A stretch of 64,000 nt of DNA from Nonomuraea glycinis (GCF_014646515.1 NZ_BMNK01000007.1:250398-314397), one strand, 5' to 3'; positions 25,326-34,067 are shown, counted from the stretch's first letter. Notes: a model not told the origin generated them from the letters alone. Numbers and translations are program-made.

Positions 25326-27708
25326 TCTCGGTGACCTGCTGGGGCTCGGCGATCCCGTCCCAGGGGGCCAGCGCCGCCAGCCCGGCGGCGCGGTGGGCCG
25401 CGGCCTGACGGGGGTGCAGGCGGGCCAGGTGCAGATAGGCCAGGGCAGTGGTCAGCCCGGCCGGCGGCAGCCGGGGCTCAGCCGCCGCCAGCAACTCGGC
25501 CGCCTTGCCAAGGCGCGGATCCGGCTCGGCCGCTTTGCCGGGGTACGGATCCGGTTCGGTCCCCTTGCCGGGGTGCGGGTCCGGCTCGGCCGTCTTGCGA
25601 GGGCGCGGATCTGGCTCGGCCGCCACCCCGGCAGCCTCGCCCGGGTGCGCGTCCGGCTCGGCGAGCAGGGCGATGGCTTGGTGGACGTGGCAGCGGGCGC
25701 GGCCGATCTCGTCGGCGGTCTCGCCGTACATCCGCTCGGCCTCCCCCCAGTGCTGGTCCGCGTCGAAAGGCCGGTCCAGATGCCAGTGCGCCTGTGCCAG
25801 CAGCTCGTGCGCGTGCGCCTGAGCATGCGCGTCACCGCCCCGGCCCGCCATGTCGAGCGCCTCGAACAGCAGGGCGCGGGCGTCGGCGTACAGGCGCTGG
25901 GCGTCGTCGCGGCCGAGCAGTTGCGCGCGGCGCATGAGCAGCGCCGCGACGTTGATCAACCGCAGTGAGTGGCCGACCAGGTCGCCGCCGGCGAGCGCCT
26001 GCCCGTAGCGGATCAGCGCCGATTCCACCGCGCTGAACCCGTCCCCGGTGGCCAGCAGGATCGTGGCGTGGCCGAGATGCAGCTCGGCGGGCCACGACTC
26101 CACCCGCACCCGCAGCGCCGCCGCCTGGTCGAAGTGCCGGCGCGCCTCGCCCGGGTCGCCCAGGGTGAGCAGGATCGCGCTCTGGCGCAGCTCGGCGGTC
26201 GCCTGGACGTGGTCGTCCCCCAGGGACCTGGCCGCCCGCGCCAGCAGCGCCGCGGCGCGCAGCCGGTCCTCGTGCCGCTGTTCGAGGGTGAACCAGGCCT
26301 CCACCGCGTCCGCGATGCGGCCCAGCGCCCGGCTGGTCCGGCGCGCGGGCGGCTCGGGGGCGAGCACCTGCAGCAGCACCCGGTCCTCGGCGGCGAACCA
26401 GGTCCTGGCGTCGTCGTCGGGCAGGCGGGCGGCGAAGGCGTCGGCCTGGTCGGCGAAGTACTCCACCAGCCGCCGCCACGCCCCCGCCTCCTGAGTGGTG
26501 GCGGCGGCGCCGGTGTCCCGGAACGCGCCGGTCACCCGGACCCGCGACATCCGGACCTTCTCCACCAGCCCGCGCTCGGCCAGCTCGTCGATCGCCTCCC
26601 GCGCGGACGGCAGCCCGGCCAGCGCGGCGGCCGCCTGGTGGTCCACCTCCGCGATCGGCAGTCCGGCCAGCAGGATGAACAGCTGCTTGGCCGTGGGTCC
26701 GAGCTGCTCGATGCTCAGCCGCAGCACGAAGCTCAGCTTCTCGTCGATGGGCAGCCGGTCCAGGTCGTCGACGAGGGTCCGCAGGGGCACGTTCGGGTTG
26801 CGGGCCAGCCAGCGGCCGATCCGCACGATCTCCGCCGGGCTGCCCAGACAGGCGTCGGCGAGCGGCCGCAGGGCCTGCCGGTCCCGGTCGATCCGCCGGT
26901 CCCCGATGTGGGCCGCCAGCAGTTCCTGCCCGGCCTCGGAGGTCAGTGGCCCGAGCTCGACCGGCTGGAGGTGGCGCGGCACGTCGCCGGCCGCCTCGCC
27001 CGCCACCACGATGTGCGCCCCCGGCACGCGCGGCGGCAGCCAGGCCACCTGGCTCCAGGTGCTGACGTTGTCGAGCAGGAGCACCCGGCCGGTGCCGGTG
27101 AGGGCCTCGATCACCACCGGGGCGGCGTCCTCGGGCTCCTGGATCGACCCCGGCGGGCGGTCGAGGGTGCGCAGCACCCGCTGCGCCACGCTCAGCGGGG
27201 TCTCCGGATGCTGCCGGTCGGGGCCCCGGACGTCGGCGTAGCGCTGCTTACGAGCCTCGGCCGCCAGCTCCCAGGCGCAGTGGACGGCCAGCGCCGACGT
27301 GCCCGTCCCGGTGGCGCCCCGCACCGCCACGATGCCGCTCTCCCGCGCCCGGTCCACGACCTCCCGCAGCTTGTCCTCCCGGCCGATGAGCGGCTCCACC
27401 CGGTCGGGGAAGGGCAGATGGCCGAAGAGCGGCTGCGGAGCGGGCTTGCGCTCGCGCCGGGCGGCGTGCACACCCAGACCCGTCAGCGCGGGCACGAGCA
27501 GCGCCAGGGGAAGGGCGAGCAGCGGGTGGGGGAGCACCGCCAGGAGGGCGTCCACCACCCGCTGGCGCAGCTCGTCCTGCAGGATGACGAGCGCTTCCGC
27601 CACCGTCACCAGCCCTGACAGCCCCAGCTCGGGCAGGTGCGCCCTGGCCTGCTGGTAGAGCCGGGAGATCCGGAACCGCAGCCGATCCCTGCGGGAGATG
27701 CCCGTCAT
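25294..27708 (-). CDS. Membrane-anchored NB-ARC/STAND-type protein with TPRs, P-loop Lys missing
   Basis: 804 residues. ATG 27708 overlaps the permease stop (ATGA). Residues about 51-80 form a strong hydrophobic segment (probably a membrane helix or hairpin), then a basic stretch, then LIGREDKLREVV, the usual start of an NB-ARC/NACHT module. The P-loop near 131-138 reads GATGTGTS, so the Walker A Lys is Thr. A Walker-B-like VLLLDNV, a GLP-like LAGLPIAE region and a C-terminal array of helical TPR-like repeats (about 480-790) follow. No HTH or effector domain was found. It is the last gene of the degenerate importer operon, so it probably works with that membrane complex. Function unknown. Confidence 0.75.
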   Translation of the reverse strand: MTGISRRDRLRFRISRLYQQARAHLPELGLSGLVTVAEALVILQDELRQRVVDALLAVLPHPLLALPLALLVPALTGLGVHAARRERKPAPQPLFGHLPFPDRVEPLIGREDKLREVVDRARESGIVAVRGATGTGTSALAVHCAWELAAEARKQRYADVRGPDRQHPETPLSVAQRVLRTLDRPPGSIQEPEDAAPVVIEALTGTGRVLLLDNVSTWSQVAWLPPRVPGAHIVVAGEAAGDVPRHLQPVELGPLTSEAGQELLAAHIGDRRIDRDRQALRPLADACLGSPAEIVRIGRWLARNPNVPLRTLVDDLDRLPIDEKLSFVLRLSIEQLGPTAKQLFILLAGLPIAEVDHQAAAALAGLPSAREAIDELAERGLVEKVRMSRVRVTGAFRDTGAAATTQEAGAWRRLVEYFADQADAFAARLPDDDARTWFAAEDRVLLQVLAPEPPARRTSRALGRIADAVEAWFTLEQRHEDRLRAAALLARAARSLGDDHVQATAELRQSAILLTLGDPGEARRHFDQAAALRVRVESWPAELHLGHATILLATGDGFSAVESALIRYGQALAGGDLVGHSLRLINVAALLMRRAQLLGRDDAQRLYADARALLFEALDMAGRGGDAHAQAHAHELLAQAHWHLDRPFDADQHWGEAERMYGETADEIGRARCHVHQAIALLAEPDAHPGEAAGVAAEPDPRPRKTAEPDPHPGKGTEPDPYPGKAAEPDPRLGKAAELLAAAEPRLPPAGLTTALAYLHLARLHPRQAAAHRAAGLAALAPWDGIAEPQQVTEIRARLTALKH
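25496..25665. repeat. In-frame 30-bp tandem repeat within the NB-ARC/TPR gene
   Basis: Units at 25516-25545, 25546-25575 and 25576-25605 are near-identical 30-mers, flanked by a 42-base variant and partial copies. They encode a 10-residue repeat of type AEPDPxPGKA (about five copies), an acidic/Pro-rich flexible insert between TPR helices. Copy number is likely variable between strains; being a multiple of three it would not disrupt the frame. Confidence 0.85.
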
Positions 27709-29426
27709 CTCCGGACTCCGTGCGTCAGCCCGCGGTACAGCCATCGCCCGGTGACGATCACCAGGGCCACCGGCACCACGGTGGCGATCACCGCCTGCGC
27801 CGCGAGCGGGCCGATCGTGGACATGAAGTGCCGTGCCTGCTCCAGCAGCAGGAGCGGCAGATGGTCGCCGGCGGGCCAGTTGAGCAGCAGCCCCACCACG
27901 GTGTCGTTCCACACCAGCACGAACGCGAGCACCCCGGCCAGCACCCCGGCGGGCGCCCCCTCGCGCACCACATGGATCAGCTCCCACCGGTGCCGCGTCA
28001 CCATGGGCGTCCGTACGCGGGCGAACGCGTTGTGCAGCACCAGCACCGCCAGCGGGATCACCAGCGCGGCGTGCACGGTGATCAGCGCCAGCGTGGAGCC
28101 CACCACCGGGCTGATCGACTCCTGCAGCGGCACGGCGAATGCCTGCGGCGGCAGCGCGGCCAGGGCCACCGCCACCAGCAGGACGGGCCGCCAGGTGCGG
28201 CGCGGCAGCAGGTGCTCATGGGCCAGCACGTACGCGGCGGGCACGGCCGCCAGCAGGACCAGGGCGACGACGACCAGCGTCCGCACCGCGGTGATCGCCA
28301 GCGCGCCCATGAAGCCGCCGTCGGCGAAGGCGTCGCCGTAGGAGGCGAGCTGCCACAGGTCCCACTGGACGCGCCACCACCCCGACACGGCCGTCGCGTC
28401 CGGCGCGCGGAGCGAGGTGAGGACCAGCACCGCGAACGGGAGCAGCCAGAGCACCGCCACCGGCAGCAGCCACAGCCGCCGGCGCCGCCGCGGACCGGCG
28501 GCCTTCGACGCGGGCCGCGCGGCCGGCTCGGACCAGGTCACCTGGCCGCGCAGCCCGGCCAGCGCGGGCAGCGCGAGCAGGCCGACCAGGATGGACAGCA
28601 GCACCGCCAGCGCGGCGGCCCGCCCGGCGCCCAGGTCGCTGTGGTGCCGCCACCAGAACAGGCCGCCGCCTTCCACCTGGGCCTGCATCGCGCCCGGCGC
28701 GCCCATCAGCACCAGGTCGAACACGCGCGCCGCGGCGACCAGCGCGAGCAGGTACGCCAGCGCCGCCGGGCCGGCGAGAGCGGGGACCACGATCGACCAG
28801 ATCCGCCTGCGCCGCTCGATCCCGAACGCCCGAGCCACCCGCAGCAGGTTCGCGGGCAGCCTGGCCAGCGCCTCATGGAAGATCAGGAAGGCTAACCCCG
28901 CCCACTGCCAGACGAACGCCAGCCCGAGCACCAGCCAGATCCAGCCCGGACCGAGGAAGGCCACGTTCGCCCCGGCCCCGCCCAGCAGGGCGTTGACCAC
29001 GCCGCGCGCCGGGTTGGTGTCGAAGATCAGGCGGAAGATCGCGCCGGTGGTGAGCGGGGAGACCACCGCGGGCAGCACCAGGATGACGCGCAGCACCCCG
29101 CTGAGGCCCGCCCCCGCGTCCCGGGCCAGCCAGGCCAGGCCGAACCCGACCGCGCAGACCAGCACGGCCAGCGCCAGCCACACGAGCGAGTTGCCGAGCG
29201 CCTGGAGCACCTGCGCGTCGCCGAGCACCTCGTAGTTCGCCAGACCGCCGGACAGGCTGATCACCACGGTCGCCGCCAGCGGAGCGAGCAGCACCCCGGC
29301 CGCCAGCAGGACCGCGAGCAGCAGGTACAGGCCCGCCCGCCAGCGGCTGAGCCCCTGGGCGGTCACCGGCACCCGGGTGTCGTGGTGCGGGACCACCTCG
29401 AACAGGAACGGGTCCTTGCCGCTCAC
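27705..29426 (-). CDS. Fused MalF-MalG-type ABC importer permease, second EAA loop degenerate
   Basis: 573 residues containing two complete binding-protein-dependent permease units in one chain, with about twelve helices. The first half has a recognisable EAA loop (EALARLPANLLRVARAFGI, then RRRRIWSIVVPAL) and the second half begins after a basic linker PRRRRRLWLLPV. The second EAA loop (NAFARVRTPMVTRHRWELIHVV) has lost the EAAxxDGA pattern that docks on the ATPase. GTG 29426 overlaps the binding-protein stop; ATGA links it to the NB-ARC gene. Resembles CUT1 sugar permeases; whether it transports is uncertain. Confidence 0.82.
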   Translation of the reverse strand: MSGKDPFLFEVVPHHDTRVPVTAQGLSRWRAGLYLLLAVLLAAGVLLAPLAATVVISLSGGLANYEVLGDAQVLQALGNSLVWLALAVLVCAVGFGLAWLARDAGAGLSGVLRVILVLPAVVSPLTTGAIFRLIFDTNPARGVVNALLGGAGANVAFLGPGWIWLVLGLAFVWQWAGLAFLIFHEALARLPANLLRVARAFGIERRRRIWSIVVPALAGPAALAYLLALVAAARVFDLVLMGAPGAMQAQVEGGGLFWWRHHSDLGAGRAAALAVLLSILVGLLALPALAGLRGQVTWSEPAARPASKAAGPRRRRRLWLLPVAVLWLLPFAVLVLTSLRAPDATAVSGWWRVQWDLWQLASYGDAFADGGFMGALAITAVRTLVVVALVLLAAVPAAYVLAHEHLLPRRTWRPVLLVAVALAALPPQAFAVPLQESISPVVGSTLALITVHAALVIPLAVLVLHNAFARVRTPMVTRHRWELIHVVREGAPAGVLAGVLAFVLVWNDTVVGLLLNWPAGDHLPLLLLEQARHFMSTIGPLAAQAVIATVVPVALVIVTGRWLYRGLTHGVRR

Positions 29427-30649
29427 CGCGAACCCCTGCTTCCGGCGCTGACGAGGTCGTCGGCCGCCGTGCCGGCCGCCGTGGCCGGCCGGGTCCTGTC
29501 GATGGTCACGGCGATGAACAGCTCGGTGAGGATCCGCCACAGCCCCCGGCCGTCACCGCCCGCGAGCGGGCCGGTCAGCCGGTCGGACAGGTCGTACTGG
29601 CCGGTGCGCACGCCGGCCAGGTCCCGCGCCGCGCCGCGCAGCGCGGGCGGCGAGATCGAGGCGTCGATGTACGGCGCCAGGAAACCGCCTTCTGCGGCCC
29701 ACGCCTCCTGCGTGTCCGACCGGTCGCCGCCGGGCGGGCGGGGGCTCGTCAGCCAGTGCACGAAGTCGAAGGCGTCCGCCGTGCCGCCGCTCATCGCGAC
29801 CGCGACATCGCCCCCGACCACCAGCGGAGGCGCCGCGCCGCCGTTGGCGGGGAAGCGGAAATGCGCGGCCCGTACGCCCGCCGCGTGGTAGCGGGCGATG
29901 ACCGGCCAGGCGAAGTCGGGCGCGGCCACCACCTCGGCGGTGCGGTAGGTGAAGACGTCCAGGATCGAGTCGTGGAACTGCAGGGTGAGGGCGCGCCTGC
30001 CCCGTTCGGCGGTGACGCCCTGCTGCCAGATCGTCGCCAGTTGTTCGAGCGCCTGGCGCACCTCGCCGGTCGCCCACAGCTCCGGCGAGCTCTCCCCGTG
30101 CGAGAAGAGCTTGCTGTAGGTGGAGGGGCTGCGGGCGAGCAGGACGTTCTCGAACCAGTCGGTGAGCACCCAGCCGTCGGCGGCGCCGATCGACAGCGTC
30201 CGGCTCGCCCAGGCGTCCAGCGTCGGCGGCCGGGCCAGGCCCTCGCCGTCCCGATGCCAGACGAGCGACTTGTGCGCGATCTTGAACCAGGCGCCGAGCA
30301 CCTGGCCGGGCACGGGGGAGGCGAGATCCCGCCAGAACTCGGGCTGCCGCCTGATCGGCGTCAACGGGCTGATGCGGCGGCGGATCTCCGGGTCGTACAG
30401 GAGTCCGAGCCGGGGGATGACGGCCACGTCCGGCGTGACCTCGCCGGAGGGGCCGCGCAGCAGCGCGGCGATGTTGTCGCCCGCCGAGTAGACGGTGACC
30501 GGGTAGGGCGAGTCCTTGACCACGCGGAGGAAACGCCGCAGCTCGTCCCCGCTCCACACGACCGCCACCCGCAGCGGCCTGCTGCCCGCGCAGCCCGCCA
30601 GGCCCACCGCTGCCGGGATGGTCAGGAAGCTCCTACGGCTCAGCGACAT
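29423..30649 (-). CDS. CUT1-like extracellular solute-binding lipoprotein
   Basis: 408 residues. N-terminus MSLSRRSFLTIPAAVGLAGC combines a Tat-like SRRSFL motif with a lipobox (LAGC), predicting an exported lipid-anchored protein. The rest follows family-1 (maltose-type) binding proteins: LRVAVVWSGDELRRFLRVV, PDVAVIPRLG, GGDVAVAMSGGTADAFDFVHWL. It overlaps the upstream ATPase-like gene by 17 bases and the permease gene by 4, so all are co-translated. Located opposite a rhamnogalacturonan lyase, so a pectin-derived oligosaccharide is a plausible ligand (inference). Confidence 0.82.
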   Translation of the reverse strand: MSLSRRSFLTIPAAVGLAGCAGSRPLRVAVVWSGDELRRFLRVVKDSPYPVTVYSAGDNIAALLRGPSGEVTPDVAVIPRLGLLYDPEIRRRISPLTPIRRQPEFWRDLASPVPGQVLGAWFKIAHKSLVWHRDGEGLARPPTLDAWASRTLSIGAADGWVLTDWFENVLLARSPSTYSKLFSHGESSPELWATGEVRQALEQLATIWQQGVTAERGRRALTLQFHDSILDVFTYRTAEVVAAPDFAWPVIARYHAAGVRAAHFRFPANGGAAPPLVVGGDVAVAMSGGTADAFDFVHWLTSPRPPGGDRSDTQEAWAAEGGFLAPYIDASISPPALRGAARDLAGVRTGQYDLSDRLTGPLAGGDGRGLWRILTELFIAVTIDRTRPATAAGTAADDLVSAGSRGSR

Positions 30650-31283
30650 CGCCCACCTCCCAGAGCAGTGCGGGGGAGGCGAGGCTGGCGACGCGGGTCC
30701 GGTCGTCGGTCACGACCACGACGGCCAGGCTCGGATCGGCGCCCATGGCCGCGCTCACGGCGGCGTGGCAGGGGCCGGCTCCGGTGTGGTCCTCGACCAG
30801 GACCACCTTGACCGGGCGGTGCCGGCACAGCGCCCGTGCGAGCGCGACGGTCAGCCGCTCGTCGTGCGCCAGCTCGTGCGGACGGGCGTGCAGGAAGCCC
30901 TCGATCCGCATCCTCGCGGCCATGAAGCCGACCCTGCCGTGGACCTGCGAACTGCCCCGGTGCTCGCGGGCCGCCAGGACGAGGTTCCGCTCGACGGTCA
31001 GCTGGGGGAGCAGGCCGCCACCCGCAGGGACCAGGCCGATCTCCCGCTCCTCCGGCGGCCGCATGGTGATCTCCTGGCCGTTGACGCTGATCTTTCCCCG
31101 GAAGCGCCAGTCCAGGCCGAGCAGGATGTCTGCCAGCACCTCCGCCTCGGCGGTGTCGCCGGCCACGATGACGGCGGTCTGCCCGGAGCCCACGCTGAGC
31201 GGCCCCGGAGGAACACCGCGGCGCCGGCCGCCCGCCTCCCAGCTGAGACCGTCGATTCTCAGTGATGCGTCGGTCCCGTTCAC
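30633..31283 (-). CDS. MalK-derived ABC ATPase homologue with all catalytic motifs lost
   Basis: 216 residues if started at GTG 31283. The MalK scaffold is plain (LRIDGLSWEAGG; GLDWRFRGKISVNGQEIT; PPEEREIGLVP; LTVERNLVLAA; LTVALARAL), but Walker A is replaced by AGDTAEAE (about 41-48), the Q-loop Gln is gone (LVPAGGG), the signature LSGGQ is LAHDE (138-142), Walker B ends VVLVEDH, and the switch His is Asp (VVVVTDDRTR). No TOBE domain. It cannot be a normal ATPase. The reading frame is intact, so this is not a decayed pseudogene. Start uncertain: AGAAG abuts the GTG. Confidence 0.7.
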   Translation of the reverse strand: MNGTDASLRIDGLSWEAGGRRRGVPPGPLSVGSGQTAVIVAGDTAEAEVLADILLGLDWRFRGKISVNGQEITMRPPEEREIGLVPAGGGLLPQLTVERNLVLAAREHRGSSQVHGRVGFMAARMRIEGFLHARPHELAHDERLTVALARALCRHRPVKVVLVEDHTGAGPCHAAVSAAMGADPSLAVVVVTDDRTRVASLASPALLWEVGDVAEP

Positions 31284-31386
31284 CTTCTGACATTTACACG
31301 ATCGACGTTCGACGGCAACGTGAATAGGTTTTCGGCGATGAGCCGCCGATACGTCCGGCACGGCGACATCTGCCCGTGACCGGCCC

Positions 31387-31415
31387 TTGACAGCGGTGTG
31401 ACACGCCAATAGCGT
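31387..31415 (+). promoter_or_regulatory. Likely sigma-70-type promoter of the PL11 lyase gene
   Basis: TTGACA (31387-31392), 17-base spacer, TAGCGT (31410-31415). This would give a 5' leader of about 45 bases before the lyase ATG. The consensus -35 and spacing are good; the -10 matches TAnnnT only. The same 185-base gap must also hold the promoter of the divergent four-gene operon. Confidence 0.5.
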
Positions 31416-31468
31416 CCGGTCTGCTTATATCGATTCAATCCCTTTCCGGGACGCGAGGAGCCTGTGTG

Positions 31469-33799
31469 ATGAGCCGCCCCAGCATCCGTCGCGCACTCGT
31501 CACCGCCGTGGCCGCCCTGCTCTGCTCCTCGCCGGTGGCCGTGTCCGCCGACGTGTCCGCCGACGCGGCGGCCTCGGGGTGGCACGGGCCACGGATGGAG
31601 CGCCTCGACCGCGGGCTGGTCGCCGCCGCGACCGGCGAGGGCGTGTTCCTGAGCTGGCGGTTGCTCGGCGAGGAGGTGACCGGGCACGGCGACGGCGGCA
31701 TGACGGGGGCGGACTTCCGCGTCTACCGCGACGGCCGGCCGATCGCGACGGTCACCGGCAGCACCAACTACCACGACGTGGCGGGCACCGGCTCGGCCGA
31801 GTACCGCGTGGCCCCCGTCGCCCGGGGCAGGGAGGGCCGGCGCAGCGCTCCGGTCGCGCCGTGGCTTGAATCGTTTTACGACCTTCCGCTGCGGAAACCG
31901 GCTGACGGGGTCACCCCGGCGGGGGAGGCCTACACCTACATGGCCAACGACATGAGCGTCGGTGACGTCGACGGCGACGGGAGATATGAGTTCGTCGTCA
32001 AATGGGATCCGTCGAATTCCAAGGACGTTTCCCAGCGCGGTTACACCGGCAACACCCTTCTTGACACCTACGCATTTGACGGCACCCTGCTCTGGCGGCT
32101 TGACCTGGGCGTCAACATCCGTTCGGGCGCCCACTACACGCAGTTCCTCGTCTACGACTTCGACGGTGACGGCCGCTCGGAGATGATGGTCAAGACCGCA
32201 CCCGGCAGCAGAATCATCCGCTACGGCGCGGACGGCGAGGTGGTCTCCGAGCGCCACATCACGCCGCCGAAGCAGGACGTCAGGGCGGGGCACGCGCACA
32301 CCGACGACCACCGGATGAGCGCCGAGGACTACTTCGAGCATCTCGTCGAGATGTTCCAGGGCTGGCACGAGCACCCCGAGGTGGTGGCCGGGCGCTGGCC
32401 GGCGACGCTGGAGCAGGCCTTCGGCATCCCACCGGCGCACGACTACCCGCTCTCCCGGCAGGCCGCCACCGAGCTCGCCACCTACTTCGTCGACGTCTAC
32501 GCGCCCGGCCGCAGCGGCAACAACCGGCTGCGGGAGTTCGCGGGCTTCGTCATCAGCGGGCCGGAGTATCTGTCGGTGCTGCACGGCGCCACCGGCAAGG
32601 AGCTGCAGACGATCCCGTACAAGCCCGCCCGTGGCGACGACGGGCTGCTCTGGGGCGACTACGCCATGTCGAGGATCGAGCCGGGCAACCGCGTCGACCG
32701 CTTCCTGGCCGCCGTCGGCTACCTCGACGGCAGGCGCCCGTCGGCCGTCTTCGCCCGTGGCTACTACACCCGCACCACGCTGGTGGCCTACGACTGGGAC
32801 GGCAGGAGACTGAAGGAGATCTGGTACGTCGACAGCGGTCACGTGCCGATGGCCAATCCGTTCAACGCCGCACCGCACGGCGTGGACGGCTCCGACCCCG
32901 AGTTCGGCACCATCACCACGCAGGGCTTCCACTCCTTGAGCGTGGCCGACGTGGACGGCGACGGCAGGCAGGAGGTCGTGTACGGCGCGGCGACCATCGA
33001 CGACGACGGCGACCTGCTCTACTCCTCCTTCGCCGAGGGACCGCCGCAGAGCGACGTGCCGGGGCGGCGCGTGCGACTCGGGCACGGTGACGCGATGCAC
33101 GTCGGCGACCTCGACCCGGATCGCGACGGCCTGGAGATCTGGACGGTGCACGAGGGCGGCCGGTCGGCCCCCTACGGCTGGGCGATGCGCGACGCCGCCA
33201 CCGGCGAGGTGCTCTTCGGGGGCTACAGCGGCGTGGACACCGGGCGCGGCATGGTCGGCGACGTCGACCCCGCCGTCCGCGGCCTGGAGGCCTGGTCGTC
33301 GATGCCGCCCGGCCAGACGGTCCAGGCGGGCCTGTGGTCGGCACGCGGCGACCATCTGGGCACGGACGCGCCGGGCACGAACATGAGCATCCGCTGGGCG
33401 GCCGACATGACCACCCAGCTCGTCAACGGCACCGCCACCACCGTCCTGCAGACCCCGACGATCGACGACCGGGCGCGGGGCACGCTGCTCACGGCGGAGG
33501 GCACGCTGGCCAACAACTGGACCAAGGGCAACCCGTCCCTGGTGGCCGACGTCTTCGGCGACTGGCGGGAGGAGCTGCTGGTCCGCACGGCCGACAGCAC
33601 GGCGGTCCGGATCTACCTCAGCACCGAGCCGACGGACCGCAAGCTCTACACCCTGATGCACGACCCGCAGTATCGGGCGGACGTGGCGCGGCAGCAGACG
33701 GGCTACAACCAGCCGGCCTACCCGAGCTTCTATCTCGGCTCCGACCTCGACTGGTCGCGGGTCCCGGTGCCCGGCGCTCGGCGTCCCGCGGATCGGTAG
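31469..33799 (+). CDS. Secreted rhamnogalacturonan lyase, PL11 family
   Basis: 776 residues; start at ATG 31469, eight bases after GAGGAG (GTG 31466 is an alternative). Sec signal peptide (RRALVTAVAALLCSSPVAVSA). The mature part matches YesW/YesX-type PL11 eight-bladed propeller lyases: MERLDRGLVAAATGEGVFLSWR, YTYMANDMSVGDVDGDGRYEF, LLWRLDLGVNIRSGAHYTQF, and several Ca-binding DVDGDG loops. It cleaves the rhamnogalacturonan I backbone of pectin by beta-elimination outside the cell. Single-domain, no carbohydrate-binding module. Confidence 0.9.
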   Translation: MSRPSIRRALVTAVAALLCSSPVAVSADVSADAAASGWHGPRMERLDRGLVAAATGEGVFLSWRLLGEEVTGHGDGGMTGADFRVYRDGRPIATVTGSTNYHDVAGTGSAEYRVAPVARGREGRRSAPVAPWLESFYDLPLRKPADGVTPAGEAYTYMANDMSVGDVDGDGRYEFVVKWDPSNSKDVSQRGYTGNTLLDTYAFDGTLLWRLDLGVNIRSGAHYTQFLVYDFDGDGRSEMMVKTAPGSRIIRYGADGEVVSERHITPPKQDVRAGHAHTDDHRMSAEDYFEHLVEMFQGWHEHPEVVAGRWPATLEQAFGIPPAHDYPLSRQAATELATYFVDVYAPGRSGNNRLREFAGFVISGPEYLSVLHGATGKELQTIPYKPARGDDGLLWGDYAMSRIEPGNRVDRFLAAVGYLDGRRPSAVFARGYYTRTTLVAYDWDGRRLKEIWYVDSGHVPMANPFNAAPHGVDGSDPEFGTITTQGFHSLSVADVDGDGRQEVVYGAATIDDDGDLLYSSFAEGPPQSDVPGRRVRLGHGDAMHVGDLDPDRDGLEIWTVHEGGRSAPYGWAMRDAATGEVLFGGYSGVDTGRGMVGDVDPAVRGLEAWSSMPPGQTVQAGLWSARGDHLGTDAPGTNMSIRWAADMTTQLVNGTATTVLQTPTIDDRARGTLLTAEGTLANNWTKGNPSLVADVFGDWREELLVRTADSTAVRIYLSTEPTDRKLYTLMHDPQYRADVARQQTGYNQPAYPSFYLGSDLDWSRVPVPGARRPADR

Positions 33800-33908
33800 C
33801 GGACGCCTCGCCGGCGGCCGGAATTTTCGATCACAAGCGCTTAGCGGCATCGGGTCACGCCGCTTACCCGAGCGCTCCTGATCACGAATGCTTTCTGAAT
33901 TAGGTGGT

Positions 33909-33932
33909 CATTGTCTTGATCTCGTGACAATG
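33909..33932. promoter_or_regulatory. Inverted repeat CATTGTC-n10-GACAATG upstream of the opp operon
   Basis: Perfect 7-base arms, 252 bases before the first permease gene, followed by an AT-rich CCTATATTG stretch. Could be an operator. An AAGCGCTT octamer, LacI-operator-like, lies at about 33836-33843. The remaining bases of the 33800-34183 gap hold the promoter listed next and nothing else I can support. Confidence 0.4.
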
Positions 33933-34038
33933 TCCCTATATTGCGACATCCCCGCTGGGGGTGGTGTTCGTGCAGGTCAGATGGGGTTAGTGACGGCGTT
34001 GGGGCGAGAGCCGGTGATCTGACCGTTATATTTCACCC

Positions 34039-34067
34039 TTGCTGACCGTGACGTACAGCCCGATATT
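34039..34067 (+). promoter_or_regulatory. Putative promoter of the oligopeptide importer operon
   Basis: TTGCTG (34039-34044), exact 17-base spacer, GATATT (34062-34067), about 117 bases before the permease ATG. Hexamers are each close to consensus and the region is unusually AT-rich for this genome. Confidence 0.45.

Noticed and set aside
25496..25665. Possible CRISPR-like repeat array
   Set aside because: Units are directly adjacent with no unique spacers and preserve the reading frame of the NB-ARC/TPR gene.
30633..31283. Loss of ATPase motifs by sequencing frameshift
   Set aside because: The frame is uninterrupted, similarity to MalK continues on both sides of each altered motif, and no alternative frame restores Walker A.
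31280..33850. Very long antisense open frame opposite the rhamnogalacturonan lyase
   Set aside because: It is rich in Arg/Val/Ala/Gly shadow composition without domain motifs, while the sense frame matches PL11 end to end. A by-product of high GC at codon position 3.
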